Below are positions 21,545 to 34,169 of a DNA stretch of 64,000 nt, one piece after another; position 1 is the stretch's first letter; each line of letters begins with the position of its first letter. Made by a program: the position numbers and the translations under genes. The stretch is from Synaphobranchus kaupii (taxonomy: Eukaryota; Chordata; Actinopteri; Anguilliformes; Synaphobranchidae), in the NCBI GenBank assembly GCA_029718625.1, contig CM056383.1, forward strand, positions 64,480,849 to 64,544,848. The letters run 5' to 3'. A model generated the notes under the pieces. That model did no database searches, had not been told where the DNA came from, and saw only the letters and a list, made by a program, of their open reading frames with translations.

Positions 21545-21770
21545 GCATGACAATATAGACCGCACATGCAAATTACACATCATAATGCATGATGACCACT
21601 ACAGTGGACAGGAAGTTTTTTTTTCATACACAGTATAAGAATACACAGAACTACATATCAAAATTTTGTTAAAGGTCTATTGAATGCTCTTAAGTGTGTT
21701 GAAGAGCACAGATGTTTTTTACAAGGTAAAAATAGACTTTGAAAACCCTGTCCACTGTTTACAACTATCT
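21545..21770 (+). repeat. Dispersed repeat, shared with 57960-58380
   Basis: CACATGCAAATTACAC, TAATGCATGATGACCACT, AGTGGACAGGAAG and AAATAGACTTTGAAAA occur in the same order at 57985-58365. In the second copy the repeat is bounded by GTCCACTTTAGTGGAC and GTCCACTGTAGTGGAC. Confidence 0.6.
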
Positions 21771-21779
21771 ATTTAATAA

Positions 21780-22620
21780 ATGCATTTTTTTACTCATTAA
21801 CAATTAATCAATCTGTCAACTACCCTTAACTTTCATTGTCCTTTTGAAAATTGGTTGTGCAACGGAAGCCACCATTATGTGCCACATAGATGCACAGAAA
21901 ATGCAAGGCAAATCGTGTACTATGGTACTGCATCCACGTCTTGTCATAAATGTTTTTTGCCAGTTATTGTAATATGCCACCCCCATTCAGAATCCCAAAA
22001 GCATATCCTTGCATTCAGGCAGTAGCCCCAAACATTTCACCCAGTCAAACTGTTTTAGCAGGCCATGGCATAAATGTCTCTTTCTCTTGTCATCAGGAGG
22101 TATTCTCTTATATTGAGGTAAATAGCAATAACATGCAAAACCAATTTCCTTTGGCTACGCTGTTTTTTAAGCTGCCCACAAACGCTGTTTTCTTTTTCTT
22201 TTTGTAATTGGTTCCTTTATCTATTAGGTGCCAGAAGACCTGAAAGAATCACATCCAGACATTTATTCTAATTCAATTATTTAGAAATTTGGTTCACGAC
22301 AAGAGTAAATCTCTTTTTGTAAAGGGGTCAACATGTAAGGTAGAAATAAATTAAACAAATAATTTATGACAAAAAGTGAGATGTTTGTTTTGGTTAAAAG
22401 CGAGGAAATCCGAATGATCACCACCAAAACAAACATCTCTCGGTACAATCAGGTATTTCCAGTACTCAGTTTTAAAAAAAAATCTGACTGCTAAACAGTT
22501 CTGTAGCTATGTTGGTCTACTGTATTCCAAACAACATGTCGGCCTACTCATCCCTGGGCACAGATTGCTTCAAACCTCTTAAAGAGCCTAATTCCTAGTC
22601 TTAGAGTAGGTGCTCCAACA
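21780..22620. other. No gene recognised
   Basis: AT-rich DNA with no supportable features. Confidence 0.45.
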
Positions 22621-22626
22621 CATGAT

Positions 22627-23178
22627 AGTAATACCTTGCATTTATATAGCGCCTTTCACGACACTCAAAGCGCTTACAGTGACGAGGGGGAAACTCACCT
22701 CTACCACCACCAATGTGTAGCACCCACCTGGGTGATGCAGCGGCAGCCATTTTGCGCCATAATGATCACCACACATCAGCTGAGGTGGAGAGGGAGAGAA
22801 TGATTATTAGCCAATTAAACTGGGGGATGATTAGGTGGCAGATTGAAAGAGCCAGGTTGGGAATTTAGCCAGGACACCAGGGAAACCCCTACTCTTTTGC
22901 GATACGTGTCATGGGATCTTTAACGACCACAGTGAGTCAGGACCTCGGTTTAACATCTCATCTGAAAGACGTCATCTCCTACAGCGCAGTGTCCCCATCA
23001 CTGCACTGGGGCATTGGGATTTATTTGACCAGAGGGAAGATTGCCCCCTACTGGTCCACCAACACCACTTCCAGCAGCAACTTAGTTTTCCCGGGAGGTC
23101 TCCCATCCAAGTACTAACCAAGCCCACACCCTGCTTAGCTTCAGCAATCAGCAGGAGCAGATTGCATGGTGGTATGGC
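22627..23178 (-). mobile_element. 5S rRNA-derived SINE (SINE3-like)
   Basis: On the minus strand from 23178 the head reads GCCATACCACCATGC, then GAAGCTAAGCAGGGTGTG and GGTTAGTACTTGGATGGGAG, which are the 5S rRNA internal promoter and 3' half with substitutions. The body runs to a tail reading CGCTTTGAGTGTCGTG and GCGCTATATAAATGCAAGG, a LINE-type 3' tail used by such SINEs. It is not a 5S gene, because the region after the head is unrelated to 5S. Confidence 0.8.
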
Positions 23179-23199
23179 TAGTGTCCTGCGCAAAAATAA

Positions 23200-24400
23200 T
23201 TTGTAGCCTACTTTTCTCTGTTCCTCTCGTGGTCAAATCAAATCATATTAAAACTATACTAATATACTGGTAAGCTTATGTTATACTGGTATAAGAGCCT
23301 TGTATAGTTTTATTGTGTTTGGTGTGTTTTTAACTGTTGTGCATGTTTTATATGGACTATGTGTCTGCTAATAAAATAGAGTTGATTGATTGCATGCATT
23401 AGGTTATGCAATATACGTAACCTATTCTTTCTACCCATTGAATTATCTATAGATGCTGAAGCCATCCTTATTGTGAGTGAATTCTTATAGGCAAGTTGAT
23501 ATTTCTGCTTTATTGGGATAGTGATAGTAGAGAGTGACGGAAAAGATGGGAAGAGAGAGGAGGGATGACTAATCTGTTCCCAGTCGGAATCGACCTGGTG
23601 ACTCTTTATCTATAAATGTCTTAACTCTGGCTCTGTTTATCTCCTAGAAATGTATCACCCCTCATTCATTGGAAAGATGTGATTGGTGGCTTTTGCGGGA
23701 TGCCATGCGCTGCTGCTGAATATAGGGGAACACTAATAAGTTAAACAACTTTTGGAACAGGGCTTAGAATTTAGAGATTTTCTGAGCTAGTTTCAGAGGG
23801 ATCAGCTCAGCTGCATCCTGTTCCCTCCATCCGTATGCCTGCGTAGTTCCAATCTGAAAAGCAGTGGGTGGGGCTGGGGACCCCATTGAGATCAAAGATT
23901 TTCTAGTTTTCTAGTTTATAGACGTGTGCACATAAAACTTGTGTCACTCCTGTGTTTTCAAAATACCAGAGGCCCATGCCAGTAAAAATAAACTAGGCTA
24001 CAACTGTTTGAGTTATATATGGTAAATAATCTATTTACAATTTGTTCATCATCTAAATTTGTAGGGCCCGCCGTCTATGCTGGTATAAGTAGGCTATAAC
24101 ATTGTACAGTCCATTTTGTTATATGTAGGCCTATGGTTTACATATTGACAGCCTGTGTTAAACATTTATCCTCATTGTCTTATTTGACATAGCAAGTACA
24201 CAGGTACATATTATTGTTAGCTGGTAATTACCGTTTTTTTACCGGCAAAAACTCTCAAAGTCCGACAAATTAAAATCTTCAATGCCCGGTAAAAAATTTT
24301 TTTTTTTTACATTTACGTTTTGTTTTAAACCGTTAATTTGCACCAAAGTCCAGCTCTGTTAACTCAGTGTTTAGCCTCATTCGCCTCGCAACAAGCAGTA
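23200..24400. other. No gene recognised
   Basis: AT-rich DNA with no supportable features. Confidence 0.45.
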
Positions 24401-24404
24401 ATTT

Positions 24405-24975
24405 GGGTCTCACGTATTTGCAAGGGATGGCGAACATATTTATCTTTACTGGGCTGGCCCTCCTTGACCCAGCGAATCACCTCTTTGCGACCGTCAATGA
24501 GGGACAGCTCTCCATTCTGTCGCACTAAAGTTCTCTGCGCCGTGTACAGTCTTTTACATTCTCACAGAACTGGTCCCAGATAAAGACCTGAGAGTTAGGC
24601 TAGGCCTCAGGATTACTCAACAATACCCGTTCCATCAAAGCCATTAAAGCATGGGAGGACTCCTGTAAAGATTTATCCTCCCACTCTTTTCGATCAAAAA
24701 AAAAAATATATTTATTTTGTTGAGATACATAAGATTTAACACAACAGTATGATTTCAACAACACTCAAAAGATCTCCTCGGCATTCCCTTTAACAGCTAT
24801 AGGTCTGAACCTAATCCATGTGCGCGCCTCCCTTTCCAAGTGACCATACACAAAGTAGGCCTTGTCACCATCAGACATGTATTTTGAGTGTATACAGCAT
24901 TGTACCTCCTCCATCCATTCCTCTACACTGAGGGAACCCCCAGATACCAGTCCAGAGAACTGAGGCAGATAAACT
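24405..24975 (-). pseudogene. Decayed retrotransposon gag remnant
   Basis: The minus strand reads LPQFSGL, then SVEEWMEEVQ, SDGDKAYFVYGHLEREART, then after stops DKSLQESSHALMALMERVLL, VFIWDQFCENV and DGRKEVIRWVKEG. This is the capsid-type gag of Ty3/Gypsy retrotransposons, also the source of several domesticated vertebrate genes. At least two in-frame stops and an A-rich patch at about 24700 break it. No LTR or pol was found beside it, so an isolated relic is likely. Whether the source was a retrotransposon or a domesticated gag-derived gene cannot be told. Confidence 0.6.
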
Positions 24976-24979
24976 GTTT

Positions 24980-27700
24980 CCCTCGGGGGAGACTAACCTC
25001 ATTAACGCCAGTAAAGCTGCCAATACCACTCGCTGGTGTTTGCCTTGAGTATCTCTTTCTCAGTCCTTAGAACCTCAAGCTGGGCACACAGTGCAATTAC
25101 TGATCTTGTGCTGTTGGAGGAGTTGTGGCAAGGCGTCCTTTGGCGAGAACACATCTATAGGATCGCGCATATTTGTTGGCCCAGGGTGATGAATGGCTGG
25201 TTAGTCATTTTCAGGTTTTTAAGAAATATATATAGCGTAGGCTATATGAATAGAAAGGGCTATCACATCAATGTGCAGCTCATATGTGATGTGAAATGTA
25301 TTTCTCAACCTCCTGGCCTGGTGAGACTCACGACAGCTTCATTCTGAGGGGAACTTCAGTTGGCATTTGTTTGGAGAACGTGAGAGACAGCTGGCTTATT
25401 GGTAAGAATACAGTCGTCAAATTGCTGTTTAATGTGTCAGAGTATCTAGATTTATAACTACCTCTTTCCATCACTTGGGGTTAGGGGATTTCAATCTACC
25501 TCTCACATGCACAGAACACCAACAAAATGACAATCAAAATGAATAACATTTTATTTATTTCCAGGCTGCGAGAAAGGCCGTAGTGCTTGGCAGTTGGAAG
25601 TAATGCGCTTGTCCAATGCAGAAAGGCAGAAAGGCTTGAACTTTAACAGTTTGTGTGATAGGAGGGTCTGCATTGACGGCACATGTTATCTTCAGCCAGG
25701 CCTTTTTACTTTACCAGTTCCTGTGACACCAGAATGGACAATACACATTTTTTTTTCCTTGACTGAACATCTGCTAATAAAACGTTGATTTCAGCGTCGT
25801 AATAATTATTTATTTTGCTTTTTCTGGGCCACTTTGACTTCGTATGCACCTTTAAATGGAATTTGTAGCTTCCATATATGGCAATTCATGGGCGTGGAGA
25901 TTATTGCTAATCGCAAAATAAGGTGCAGACGCCTGTCATTTACGATGAATAGGAATGTATGAACATACGCACGTAATACGAACAAATCTGCCTTTCCCGC
26001 ATGGTTTCATGAAAATTTTTCGTACCAACTTGTTTCGTACGAAAATGTACGCACATATTTAGGAACGTTTCACGAATGGCCTAATGTGTGCAAAAGGGCA
26101 GCATAGGCCGGCTGGCATGCTGATAGTTTAGATAAACCGTCTGCAATGAGAAACATACATTACTCTCCATAGTTTGCATAAACATTTCCAGAAGTGCATT
26201 TGTGTACAGTGGAAACATTTAAAAACCTGAAGCAATCAATAAAACAAAGTCAAAAGAATAAATTAATAAAATAGAACCCCATGCACAGAGAATTAAAAAA
26301 GTTGCATTACAGTTTGGACTCACCATGTGTCTCTCGTCGGCAAACTGCTTCAGTCCGTGTCAGGAGGCGAGGCCACTTCCTGTAAAATAACAGCGTGGTG
26401 CCAAATTAATTAAACACTGCAGTTTACCAAACCGGCCACTTCGTACAAATGGCATGCCTACTAACAAGTAGTCGAATATGTTGCACGTTTAAAAGCATAA
26501 CAAGGGTAAAAGTTACATTGCCGACACTCCACAGCGGTCGTCAGTCTTGCATTAAAACATACACAGTAATTCATTAAAAGTTACCATCCAAAACATAAAA
26601 GCAGTGACAAAATAGCAGCACTCGTATAAATTCCATGCCCAGAGCAGCCTACCGTGCTATGCAGCAATGCATTCAGAAACCAAGCCACGGGAACAAACCA
26701 GAACCACAGGACCCCATACAGTAGTCTTCCTTTACGCCTGCTTACCTTCACTTTTATGGTAGCAAGAAAAGGCCGGGATTAGTATCAAATAAGATTGACA
26801 GTTCAGGTAACTACTCACCGGTCCCAGGACTGCACTTTATAAGATCTTTATAAGTCAATTTCTTTTTGTGCCATAAGTGAGAAAAAAAACTTACTTCTAT
26901 AATAACCAGGACAAATAAGTATACCATTTCATTACAGTAAAAATTAAACATACAAAATAAATAAGCAGTCTACTAAAGTAAAAATAACCATGTTTAAACA
27001 TAAGCCAAGAGTTATTAGCCTACAATTGGATCAACTGATCAACACAGAAGTCAACTGACCATCTCAGTCCCTGTAAAATAACTCACTAAATGCCTTTCTA
27101 TCCAATAAATCAAAATGTATGTATGTAAAAAATATAATAAAAATGTAGGCATAGTGCTCTTCTTCATAGAAGATAATCTCCCTCTTTGGTATAGTCTAGA
27201 ACGAGCTTTCGCCTCGCAAGACCGCAAGGCTGTGGCACATATGACAATGGAATCTTTAGTGGGAGGGCCTATTAAAATCAAAGTTCACTAAATTATAAAT
27301 GCAATGTGGTTATACTACTGTAAGCAAGTTTATGGAGGGTCCAAATGTGCATGGACAAAGAGTCTATTCATAACTGGCCTACCTTTCATAATTAGGGCCT
27401 ACTAGTGGGCCTACTTTAATTTTATCCAAAAACATTTTAAGAATTTGAAATGCGTTTATTTGATCTATGTGACGATCGGCAGTTTTGAATTTCAAGTAGG
27501 CTATATTTTGCTTAATTAGTTCAGGCAAATGCCCGTGGACCAAAAAATGTTTGGAACTGCCGGGCTGATAGATTGCGCATCACGTGCAGATCACAGCATG
27601 GGTTGTGGGCAGAGGCAGACTACTACACGCAGGTAAGACGCGGTACAGTTTTAAACATTTTTTATTTTTTCAGGTTTAGATTTATAATATACAAAGAATG
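24980..27700. other. No gene; possible MITE remnant at 25855-26110
   Basis: The 25855-26110 stretch has TTCGTACGAAAATGTACG and other CG-containing words unlike its neighbours, suggesting a dispersed repeat, but no ends were found. The rest shows nothing. Confidence 0.35.
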
Positions 27701-27721
27701 AATTCCATCCATTCGTTATCT

Positions 27722-27880
27722 AACCTTTGGACTGTGGGAGGAAACCGGAGTACCCGGAGGAAACCCGCACGGACACGAGAACGTGCAAACTCCACACAGA
27801 AAGGCCCTCGGCCAGGATTCGAACTCTAGTACCTTCTTGCGGTGAGGCGACAGTGCTATCCACTGCACCAAGCAGCCCCC
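27722..27880 (-). mobile_element. V-SINE-like tRNA-derived SINE, copy 1
   Basis: Minus strand: GGGGGCTGCTTGGTGCAGTG with A-box-like GGTGCAGTGGATAG, B-box-like GAGTTCGAATCCTGG, then the conserved central segment CTTTCTGTGTGGAG, GTTTCCTCCGGGTACTCCGG. This core is shared by the fish HE1/DANA-type SINEs. Truncated after TCCCACAGTCC. Confidence 0.8.
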
Positions 27881-27899
27881 AAATAACGAGTTAAAAACA

Positions 27900-29240
27900 T
27901 AATAATAACAGGCCGGGTCCTCTGCGTAAGTGCAATTGCAATTGCCTGAGACCCGTTGGCTATTGCTTCAGTTCCCACCCGTACCCAAGAGATGAGTCAG
28001 AGCTGGTGACCTTAACCTACCTCGGGTTTACAGGTTAACGTGGGCCTTTGAAGACCTCTGGCTTGAATCTTAAGCACTATGTAGCCCTGCCCTCTTTCTG
28101 TCCTCTAGAAAAGCGACAAAATGACAAATAAATAAAAGTGCCTAACAAAAAAAAGTGACATTATGTCCTGTACATGTAAACTGTATCTGAACCACAAATT
28201 TTGAATTATCAACCTGTTTCTTGCATATAACCTGGTTACAACTTGATATGCAACTAACTACTCCATCTAAAGTCTGTCTTTATGTAAAATAAATATTCTA
28301 GCTTCATTATTATTATTATTATTATTGTTGTGAAAGTTCACAGCGCTGTCATAGTGGTTACAAATGCAGGAAAATGGTGGAAAAATGCAAAGTTTTCCTG
28401 GGAAAGGACCCCCCACCCCCATCCCGCACACACCTATATTTCCTTAACTTTGCTCCCCTACCTTCTCACAAAATCAGACACTCACGACCACTAGCATGTA
28501 AGTTGGTTCAATACAATGTAAAAATCTTGTAAAAAAGCTTGAACATCGTTTGATGTTCTTATAAAGATAATGTGTACATGGGAAGTTAAGTCAGCGAAAT
28601 GAAATAAAAGCAAATTAAAAGGCAAGCAAAAAGGTTCGTTAAAGTTTTTTTTTTTAAACGCAGTTGAGCACTGTTCCTGACATTATCTGAGCACCACTTT
28701 GTGCAATCCAAATGCAGTATTCAGCTCCCATTTAGTAATGTTGGGGAGCGTGATCCTCCATAGATATGAGTGACAGACAGGGGATTCAAGTGGTGCTAGC
28801 TCAGGCTTCAGCAGTCATCAATCATGCGAGAAATACAGTTTTCTTTGTCACAAAATGAAAGATCTTAAGCTATCTTAATCGGTTTACATAAAAGAGAAAA
28901 GAGTGTCTTAGTAAAAGCAATAACTTGTTGAGCAAACAGCTTGCTACTTCCAACAATAGCAATAATTCAAAAGGAGCTGAACCATAATCCATATCCTGAT
29001 TATGTATTCTCAGTCCACAACCCACCTGGAGGCTTCCTAAAATTTCTGCTTGTTTGGAAACATTAAATTCAGCGCTAGAGCAATTTCTGTGGACTTTTCA
29101 TGAGAGGAACCTTTTATTTTTTACCTTTTATTTACTTTTCATTTTTAAACATTGTTTACTTATTTAGAGGCAACCATTTTAATTGATTAACATAAATCAA
29201 TTAGACATACATATAACACCTTCATTTGACATGATATAAC
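27900..29240. other. No gene; short (ATT)n near 28306
   Basis: AT-rich DNA with a short ATT microsatellite and nothing else identifiable. Confidence 0.45.
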
Positions 29241-29244
29241 AACT

Positions 29245-29425
29245 GGGGTGGCACGGTGGTGCAGTGGATAGCACTGTCACCTCACAGCAAGAAGGTCCCG
29301 GGTTCAAATCCCAGATGGGACCTTTCTGTGTGGAGTTTACATGTTCTCCCCGTGTCCGCGTGGGTTTCCTCCGGGTACTCCGGTTTCCTCCCACAATCCA
29401 AAAACATGCAGGTTAGGCTAATTGT
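29245..29425 (+). mobile_element. V-SINE-like tRNA-derived SINE, copy 2
   Basis: GGGGTGGCACGGTGGTGCAG, A box GGTGCAGTGGATAG, B box GGGTTCAAATCCC, then CCTTTCTGTGTGGAG and GGTTTCCTCCGGGTACTCC. Same family as 27722-27880 in opposite orientation. A short TA repeat follows at 29449-29465. Confidence 0.85.
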
Positions 29426-29509
29426 TAGCTTGCTTTAAATCATCATCTATATATATATATATATGTGGCTTATAGACCTGTAAAATTACTTTATGAAATT
29501 TTCTCATGA

Positions 29510-30440
29510 ATTGTTTTGTATTGTCTCTATTAACTAAGAATGTGTCTAATTTCCTTCTTTAAGTTAAAGTTTTGATTAATAAGACTTTTTAATTGTAAAT
29601 ATTGAAAATATTCTTTACGAGTTTTTTGTAGTATTTATGTTAAAATTATCTACTGTTCTTTTTCTTTCTGCTCTTTTTGAGGAAAAAATAATTAGTTCAT
29701 CTTTTTGTTCAGAATTTTCTATGTTAATCTATTTTTCTTCAGGTGAATTGTTTATGATGTGATGCAGATAAAAACATTGAGTAGCTAATTGATAAAATTC
29801 TAAGTTTGGAAGATTTAAACCTCCCAGAACTCTTGGGAGGTGAAGTAACTCTCTTTTAAGTCTATTAGATTTGACTGACCATATAAATAAATAGATTATT
29901 GAATTTATTGTTTTACAGAATGTTTTAGGAGGAATAATTGGGATATTGGAGAAGATGTATCAAAATTTTGGAAGCAAAATCATTCTAATCAGATTGATTC
30001 TTCCAATTAGATTAATAGGGAGATCTTTCCATTTTTTACAACGTTTATTTGATTCACTATAGCTAAGAAGTTATCTTTAAACAGTTGTTTTTTGTTTGCA
30101 CTGATATTGCAACCGAGATATTTAATACTTTTTATTTGCCACTTTAAATCTTTAAAGACATCCATGTTGGGCTGTATATTTAGGTTAATTGGCATAATTT
30201 CTGTTTTATCTTTATTTATTTTATAGCCAGATAGTTTTGATAACTCTTTAAATACTGAAAGCAGGTGACGTATAGAAGAGGAGCAGTTTGCTAAGTAAAG
30301 TAATAAATTGTTTATAGTTTTCTTTTATAGTTTATAGGTTTATTTTGTTTCTCAAATTTCTTCTGACCCAGTGGCTCAATGACCAAATAAAAAAGTAATG
30401 GGGAAAGGGGACAACCTTGTCTGGTGCCCCTAGTTAAAAT
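29510..30440 (-). pseudogene. L1/Tx1-clade LINE ORF2 remnant: reverse transcriptase
   Basis: On the minus strand from 30440: [16 protein letters not shown] with YLVIEPL following, then across frames LSGYKIN and KIMPI-type sequence, then IKYLGCNIS and KQLFKDNF (30007-30195). Further left are pieces such as LGGLNLPNLEFYQLA. These are RT motifs of L1-type LINEs. The YADD region is lost and several stops and frameshifts are present, so it is dead. Upstream homology ends abruptly at about 30440. Confidence 0.85.
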
Positions 30441-31740
30441 AAACAAATTAGACAAAGATTAGAACAATGTAAGGGACTTTTTATCACTGCATGAAAAGAT
30501 GAGCATGACATTTGGGGTGTCTCTGTCATGAGCGATAGTTTCCTGTCTTGACACAGTGAGCACCATAATTCATTGGACAGTGACACATTTTCTGTTATTT
30601 TGGTTCTGTACTCTAGCACTTTGAGTCTGAAAGGATTGAACTGCATACTGTCAGATTTAATTTGAGGGTATTTTCATCCATATCAGATGAACCGTCTAGA
30701 AATTATAGAACCTTTTATACATAGAAAAAAAGAAATATTGGACAGTTTAACATAATGTAGAATAAAGTAATCATTTTTTATATTTGGTTCAGAAAATAAA
30801 TCCATATTAAATAGAAAGCCTATAGGCAAATGTGGGCATTATTCCTCTGTCGTGAGCTATGACTCGCCTCTAGTCTCTATCTTTGTCAATCAGGTTTTCA
30901 TTTAGCACCAGTGTGGACAATTTTAAGTGTCGACAATTTCTCATTATTTCTCGTCTTTGTTTTCATTGTATGGCTTAGGGCTTGTCGATGTATTCTATTG
31001 CCTGTCGAATGAGCGCATCTAAAAACCAGCAGCTTATAGGCGATAGCGTAGCACTCTCCGACCGCAATAACAGTGATGATACAAGTGATGATTGCCCGTT
31101 AATCTCCTTCATATGGAACAAAATTTGTAACAACAAAACACTTGTAGTCTTATTTTAGCAGAGAAGGAAGGCTTTGAGAAAAAAGAGTTCAGTCTGTAAA
31201 AAAAAAAAGAAGATAATATGAGGCCATTAGGATAGCCTATGATTTCTGTTGATACTCTGTTTCAACAATTATGCCTACATGCTAGCCAAATATTTGATCC
31301 AGTAGCCTACGCCTATGGTGAATAGCCATCATGTGTTTCAGCCTAGAAAACAGACTTAATTAATCAGCAGGAAAAAGCACATTTTCTAAGCGTTTTTACA
31401 ATAACGGGTTCGGGTAGCGGGGACGGCCATAATTTTTGCCCTGCTTACAATCAGCGGGGCGGGTTGCGGGCGGGTTGATGAAAAGCAATAGGCAGGTGCC
31501 TATTGATGATGGTCTCTAAATCTCTTCATTCACAGCACCAGCCCGTGCCTCACTATTGCATACCTTGGTGAAATATGAAAAAACACAGGGCCAAGTTACA
31601 TGAAATAATTTAATAAAGAATGGGTAGCATTGCTTTGGACTAGAGCTAGTTTAATTCGTGTGAGCTACGATAGCCAATATTGTTTGGTGTAACTTGGCCT
31701 CATTTTGATATCAATACTTTTAACGGCAGGCCTAGTTTTT
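30441..31740. other. Unidentified sequence separating two LINE fragments
   Basis: No LINE homology seen. The 31390-31490 stretch is GC-rich with repeated GCGGG words and may be part of a DNA transposon. Confidence 0.35.
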
Positions 31741-32215
31741 GCAAGTTTTAAAGAATGACTTCCATGCTGAACAAATTGTATTGCTTAAAACTGACCCCAG
31801 TAGATCCCAAAAATAAAGAATTTGTTTGTGGTATACCATCTGCCCGGGAGTTTTGCCCTTTTTCATACACTTCTAGTTCCTGTAAACATATAGGTTTGTT
31901 AAGATATTGTACATCACTTGCATATAGCCTTGGCAATGTTAAACCATGAAAATCATTTTTAGTTCATTTAAAGGATGAAGCATACAAATTTAGAAAGAAG
32001 GTGTGAAATACAGCATTTATTTCCCTAGGGTCTGAGATTAATCCAGACTGAAACAAGAGCAATGAAAAGAGATTGCACAAATGAGCTGGCCAGGTTGGAA
32101 CAGAAAATAACTGAGGTTGAAGACCACTCCAGACGTAAGGTTTAAGTGAACTTTCCCAATAAGCCCATGCACTGCTGAATATGAGTTTCAAAATCAGTAG
32201 AGCTTGCATTTTTTC
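31740..32215 (-). pseudogene. L1/Tx1 LINE ORF2 remnant upstream of the RT core
   Basis: Minus-strand pieces DPREINAVFHTFFLNLY, LPRLYASDVQYLNKPI, LQELEVY and DGIPQTN correspond to the L1 ORF2 region between endonuclease and RT, where families read DP..I...F..FY..LY and PI...EL. Frameshifted and decayed. Same strand and order as 29510-30440, so probably the same insertion. Confidence 0.7.
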
Positions 32216-32233
32216 TTTTGTTTCTTTTAGAGA

Positions 32234-32530
32234 TTATTTTACCTCACTCATCGCTGCACTTACCGCATTTGAGATAGCAGATTCTAGCTGATCTTGGTGT
32301 CGTGTCAGGGCCTGTGTAATGGCATCTGTCATAATTTTGTGTTCGTTCCGTGTTGTCGACCTTGCTCCTTTGCCAGAATGAGTTACTTTTGGCAAATGAG
32401 CGATTTTGTGCTCTGCCATTTCGGTATGCAGATGTATTAAAATTAAATTCATTTTGTGGTGTTTTCCCAATTTAAAATAACATTTGCGAGGGAGCCTTAG
32501 TTTTCGTGGATCATAGCGTTCATGGGTCAC
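32234..32530 (-). pseudogene. LINE ORF1 N-terminal remnant
   Basis: 98 codons. The part from MAEHKIAHLPKV through ITQALTRHQDQLESAI looks like the start of a LINE ORF1 protein with coiled-coil tendency. It lies directly upstream of the ORF2 fragment on the same strand, with the rest of ORF1 and the endonuclease deleted. Confidence 0.5.
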
Positions 32531-32790
32531 GTGACCTCTTCCATAAGTGAGGAGTTTTAACTGTTGATGTCATTTGTGTTCAGTATTCAAGAGGGCTGGA
32601 CGTTAAACGAGGGCGTTGGCTGTTAAAACGGCTGGATTCAAAAATTGTTTCTACTTAATTCTTACTTCCCTGACATTGGAGGTTCCACCAAGATATGATT
32701 TTTAGCAGACTGTGGTAAACTACATCAATTGCATAAACTCTTTTGAAATTAGCTGTTGAAATTAGATGAACTTACAACCAGGCATGCAAC

Positions 32791-33753
32791 ATGCATCAGT
32801 CATTAAGGAGGGACATGATAACAGCCTATGCTGTTATTCCCAAAGGTATAGGGGATGATTGCGCTGATTGTCTTGCTTTTGAGAAGTATCGGGAGTCAGT
32901 CCGGTGTTATCCGGGCCTTGATAGACTACTGGAGTCCCTAAATGACCTCAACAGGACACAATTTAAAGCATTGTACTCCCTTTCTGTGGGTTATGGTTTT
33001 ACTGGTAAACTAATGTTGATGTCCTTTGCTGCCAACTCTCTCTTTGGCTACCTGAACAAACATCCGTGTCGCCATGGACTCCACTGCATACGAGTGCAAA
33101 AGTGGAGATATCCAGATAGTCCCCTTCTTCAACCACGAGGTTCCACCGCGGAAATACAGACGCAGCCATAGTTCCAGGACATCCTCTACACCCTGTTAGA
33201 GGCCCAGGCAAGAGCAAAAACGCTGGCTCACACTGGTCCCCAAGGTTCCCCTCCCTATGGATCACCTGGAGGACAACATCTAGCCAGGAGAGACCTGCGT
33301 ACCCCAGGAATTGGAGCCAGCCCACGCAGACCACCCCTCGCAGACAGGGGACCCTACTCCACCCATTGTGGAATCCGCATCTCCCCTTGAGGAATTTGGG
33401 GTACCTCTGCCAGTTGCGCTGGCAGAAGAGATGTGCTCTGTGGACTTGCCCACTCCCATGGTTCCAGTGAAACAGGAGAAGAGGGATTTATTTTCATTCA
33501 CACCCCTTTTCTCAGTGATCGTAGGCTTGGTAAAGGGGGCTCAGAGGAGTTGATAGCCGTGGATATTGTCAGGAACGCTGCACCAGTTCCTACAGACACT
33601 ACCCCTGAAAACACCAGTCCTCACACTGCATCTAGGAAGACAGAGAGGGGGCTAAAGAGAAAGCCTTGCTCCCCTGTCAGAGCTTCAAAGGGATCCCACG
33701 GAAAACAGACCAGGGAGCCAACACCCGACCGTAATTCAGATCTAATAAAATAA
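32791..33753 (+). pseudogene. Unidentified decayed coding remnant
   Basis: An open frame 32791-33171 (127 codons with stop; MHQSLRRDMITAYAVIPKG start) continues in the same frame past a TAG for about 70 codons. A Pro-rich frame at 33311-33553 and a basic frame at 33433-33753 then take over by frameshift. Codon usage and GC content rise against the flanks, as in a former protein. I do not recognise the family. A retroelement ORF is possible. Confidence 0.35.
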
Positions 33754-34169
33754 AACAGACAATCTTATGCACAAGCGACTCAAGTATCTGTCTATCAGTT
33801 ACATCCGGGCAACTCAGTAGTCTAGACAATATACAAACAATAAAATTATATGTGAAATAATCAAACTTCACTCAAAATATATTTTTGAAGGACTAGTCTG
33901 ACAGGGGGTTAATCACTGGATTGGTCATCCTAACCAGGTAGGTTCATTTATTACAACACCAGCAGAAGGGGAAGGCAAAATTGTGGATAAGAAATTTTAT
34001 AATTAATTGATTCATGAATTCAACTCAACATTTTATATTTTACAGGGCATACCTGGACAGTTTATGAATACTCTTCATTGAACTGATGTTACTAACGTTT
34101 GAGAACTGGGGCAACATTTATTATGTTGTTGTGGTAGTCTGTTGTTGATTACATTGAACTCTGCTCAGC

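Noticed and set aside
23080..23178. A 5S rRNA gene on the minus strand
   Set aside because: Only part of 5S is present, with many substitutions, and it continues into a SINE body.
29245..29300. A functional tRNA gene
   Set aside because: A and B boxes exist but the arms do not form a good cloverleaf, and the V-SINE core follows.
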